From NCBI GenBank assembly GCA_001800945.1, contig MGWJ01000166.1:1-5960 (forward strand): a stretch of 5,960 nt of DNA, written 5' to 3'. This document shows positions 4,223 to 5,960 of the stretch, in pieces. The stretch comes from Flavobacteria bacterium RIFCSPLOWO2_12_FULL_31_7 (lineage in GTDB: Bacteria > Bacteroidota > Bacteroidia > Flavobacteriales > Flavobacteriaceae). Positions within the stretch are counted from its first letter, which is position 1, and each line of letters begins with the position of its first letter. Both the position numbers and the translations under genes were made by a program. The notes below the pieces were generated by a model. It was given only the letters and a program-made list of their open reading frames with translations, made no database searches and was not told where the DNA came from.

Positions 4223-5960
4223 ATGCAAAACAAAGGACTAATTAAATTCTTCGCAATCATCTTTACGATTGCTTGTATCTATCAACTTTCATTTACGTTT
4301 GTTGCTAACGGAATTGCAAAAGATGCGAAAGAGTTTGCGAAAGGAGATTCTCAAAAAGAATTAGACTATTTAAAATCATTAAAGAAAAAAGAAGTTTTAA
4401 ACTTAGGTTTCGCTAGCTTTACTTATGAGGAAATAGAAAAACAACAAATTAACAAAGGATTAGATTTAGAAGGTGGTATTAACGTAACTTTAGAAGTTTC
4501 TGTTAAAGACGTTTTAAAAACTTTATCTAACAATTCTAATAATCCAACTTTCAATAAAGCTTTAACAAGAGCTACAGCTGAAAGACAAGGAAATCAAGAT
4601 TATTTAGATGCCTTTTTTGATGCTTTTGCTAAAGAATCACAAGGAACATTAAAATTAGCTTCTCCAGAAATTTTCTATAATAGAAATTTATCTGATGAGA
4701 TTCAGTCAAACATGTCTGATGATCAAGTGAAAGTGATTTTAAAAAGAAAAGTTGCTGAATCTATTGAAAGTGCTTATAAAGTATTAACAAAACGTATTGA
4801 TAAATTCGGAGTTGCGCAACCAAATATTCAAAAAATTGGTGAAACTGGAAGAATTTTAGTTGAGTTACCTGGTGCAAAAGACTTAGATAGAGTTGAAAAA
4901 TTATTGTCTAGTACAGCACAATTAGAGTTCTGGGAAACTTTAAGACCAGAAGAATTAGGTAATTTCTTTACAGCAGCTAACGAAGCTTTAAAAGTTTCTG
5001 AGAAAAAAGCAACTACAAAAGTTGCCACAGTTGATACTACCAAAGCCGTTGACGCAAAATCAAAAGTAAACGACTTATTAGCAGATAAAAAAGATCCAGC
5101 TAAAAAAGCTACACAAGATTTAGGTCCGTTATTTGAAAAAGCAGTACCAGGTCCATCTGGATTATATGCTTATAATGTAAAAGATACGGCAAGAATCAAT
5201 TCTTATTTAAAAAGAGCAGATATCAGAGCATTATTACCAGCAACAGCATCTTACGCTAAATTTGCATGGGGAAAAACAAATGATAAATTAGGTGATATTG
5301 TTGAATTATACATCTTAAAAGGTACATCAGATGGAGTTGCTCCATTATTAGGTGGTGCGGTAACTGATGCAAGTGCTGATTTTGACCAATTTGGTAAACC
5401 AGCGGTAAGTATGCAAATGAATCCAGTTGGTTCTAGAAAATGGGAACAATTAACTGGTGATATCGCTAAAAAAGGGAACCAAGTTTGTATTGTTTTAGAT
5501 AATATTGTGTACTCTGCGGCAACAGCTAAAGCAGCTATTTCTGGAGGACAAACTCAAATTTCAGGAAGTTTCACATTAGAAGAAACTGCTGATTTAGAAA
5601 ATGTATTAAGAGCAGGTAAATTACCAGCTAAAGCAGAAATTGTACAAAAAGCAGTTGTTGGACCATCTTTAGGTCAAGAAGCAATTGATAACGGTATTTT
5701 ATCTTCATTAATTGGATTATTATTAGTTTCTTTCTGGATGATTTTCTACTACGGAAGAGCTGGTTGGTATGCTAACGTAGCCTTAATCTTAAACTTAGTG
5801 TTGTTATTCGGTGCAATGGCAAACTTCGGATTTGTATTGACATTACCTGGTATTGCTGGTATCGTATTAACAATGGGTACAGCAGTGGATGCGAACATCA
5901 TTATTTATGAAAGAGCAAAAGAAGAATTAAGAGCTGGTTTATCATTAGAAAATGCTGTTA
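4223..5960 (+). CDS. secDF: Protein translocase subunit SecDF, SecD half (cut by window edge)
   Basis: Inner-membrane protein that uses the proton gradient to help complete protein export through SecYEG. The 579 visible residues are the SecD half. There is one N-terminal membrane helix (about residues 6-28) and the conserved GLDLEGG motif (79-85). The periplasmic P1 base domain follows, with AYKVLTKRIDKFGV from residue 184 and VELPG at 213-217. A Lys/Ala-rich low-complexity insertion lies at about 255-295, followed by the rest of the periplasmic domain. The membrane block starts near 490, with GIAGIVLTMGTAVDANI containing Asp556, the family's conserved membrane aspartate linked to proton flow. 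The frame is open to the last base. The SecF half is not visible: fusion is inferred because Bacteroidetes commonly encode a single SecDF of about 1,000 residues. If unfused, this would be secD. The start at 4223 is supported by the upstream promoter and the short cytoplasmic N-terminus (MQNKGLIK). Confidence 0.93.
   Translation, partial: MQNKGLIKFFAIIFTIACIYQLSFTFVANGIAKDAKEFAKGDSQKELDYLKSLKKKEVLNLGFASFTYEEIEKQQINKGLDLEGGINVTLEVSVKDVLKTLSNNSNNPTFNKALTRATAERQGNQDYLDAFFDAFAKESQGTLKLASPEIFYNRNLSDEIQSNMSDDQVKVILKRKVAESIESAYKVLTKRIDKFGVAQPNIQKIGETGRILVELPGAKDLDRVEKLLSSTAQLEFWETLRPEELGNFFTAANEALKVSEKKATTKVATVDTTKAVDAKSKVNDLLADKKDPAKKATQDLGPLFEKAVPGPSGLYAYNVKDTARINSYLKRADIRALLPATASYAKFAWGKTNDKLGDIVELYILKGTSDGVAPLLGGAVTDASADFDQFGKPAVSMQMNPVGSRKWEQLTGDIAKKGNQVCIVLDNIVYSAATAKAAISGGQTQISGSFTLEETADLENVLRAGKLPAKAEIVQKAVVGPSLGQEAIDNGILSSLIGLLLVSFWMIFYYGRAGWYANVALILNLVLLFGAMANFGFVLTLPGIAGIVLTMGTAVDANIIIYERAKEELRAGLSLENAV

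Noticed and set aside
4828..5043. Minus-strand open frame of 71 codons inside secDF
   Set aside because: Antisense to conserved SecD coding sequence; no promoter or family resemblance.
4985..5110. Lys/Ala-rich segment of SecDF, considered as an inserted or degenerate region
   Set aside because: The frame is intact and recognisable SecD sequence resumes after it; a variable low-complexity linker fits Bacteroidetes SecDF proteins.

Overview
The window reads as chromosomal DNA of a Flavobacterium-like member of the Bacteroidetes. Four things support this. The DNA is AT-rich. No gene has a Shine-Dalgarno sequence. Every intact 5' end has the Bacteroidetes sigma factor signature (a TAnnTTTG -7 box, usually with a TTG 18-20 bases upstream). 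SecD and SecF appear to be fused, a common arrangement in this phylum. No mobile element, CRISPR array, tRNA or rRNA is visible.

Layout from left to right: (1) 1-520, minus strand: the N-terminal 173 residues of IMP dehydrogenase (guaB), cut by the window edge. (2) 521-627: a compact divergent promoter region with two good back-to-back promoters. (3) 628-1386, plus strand: a 252-residue multi-pass membrane protein resembling the VUT/YhhQ (queuosine-precursor transporter) fold, apparently translated from a leaderless mRNA. (4) 1370-2233, minus strand: an HMG-CoA lyase-type protein whose last codons overlap the membrane gene tail to tail by 17 bases. (5) 2272-2603: a non-coding divergent region with a large imperfect stem-loop (2410-2506), a second perfect hairpin (2522-2538), and a -7 box just before the next gene. 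(6) 2604-3860, plus strand: a PLP-dependent alpha-oxoamine synthase (serine palmitoyltransferase / KBL / cysteate acyltransferase superfamily), ending in a strong intrinsic terminator (3883-3911). (7) 3912-4222: an AT-rich non-coding region holding an inverted repeat and the secDF promoter. (8) 4223-5960, plus strand: the SecD half of SecDF, running off the right edge.

The genes do not form one operon. Each has its own promoter and they alternate in strand, so the neighbourhood is a set of single-gene units: purine synthesis, a small membrane transporter-like protein, probable leucine or HMG-CoA breakdown, a possible sphingolipid or sulfonolipid first-step enzyme, and protein export. I see no convincing novel multi-gene system. 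The items most worth following are the structured element at 2410-2538, the leaderless membrane protein that seems to lack conserved VUT residues, and the substrate of the alpha-oxoamine synthase.
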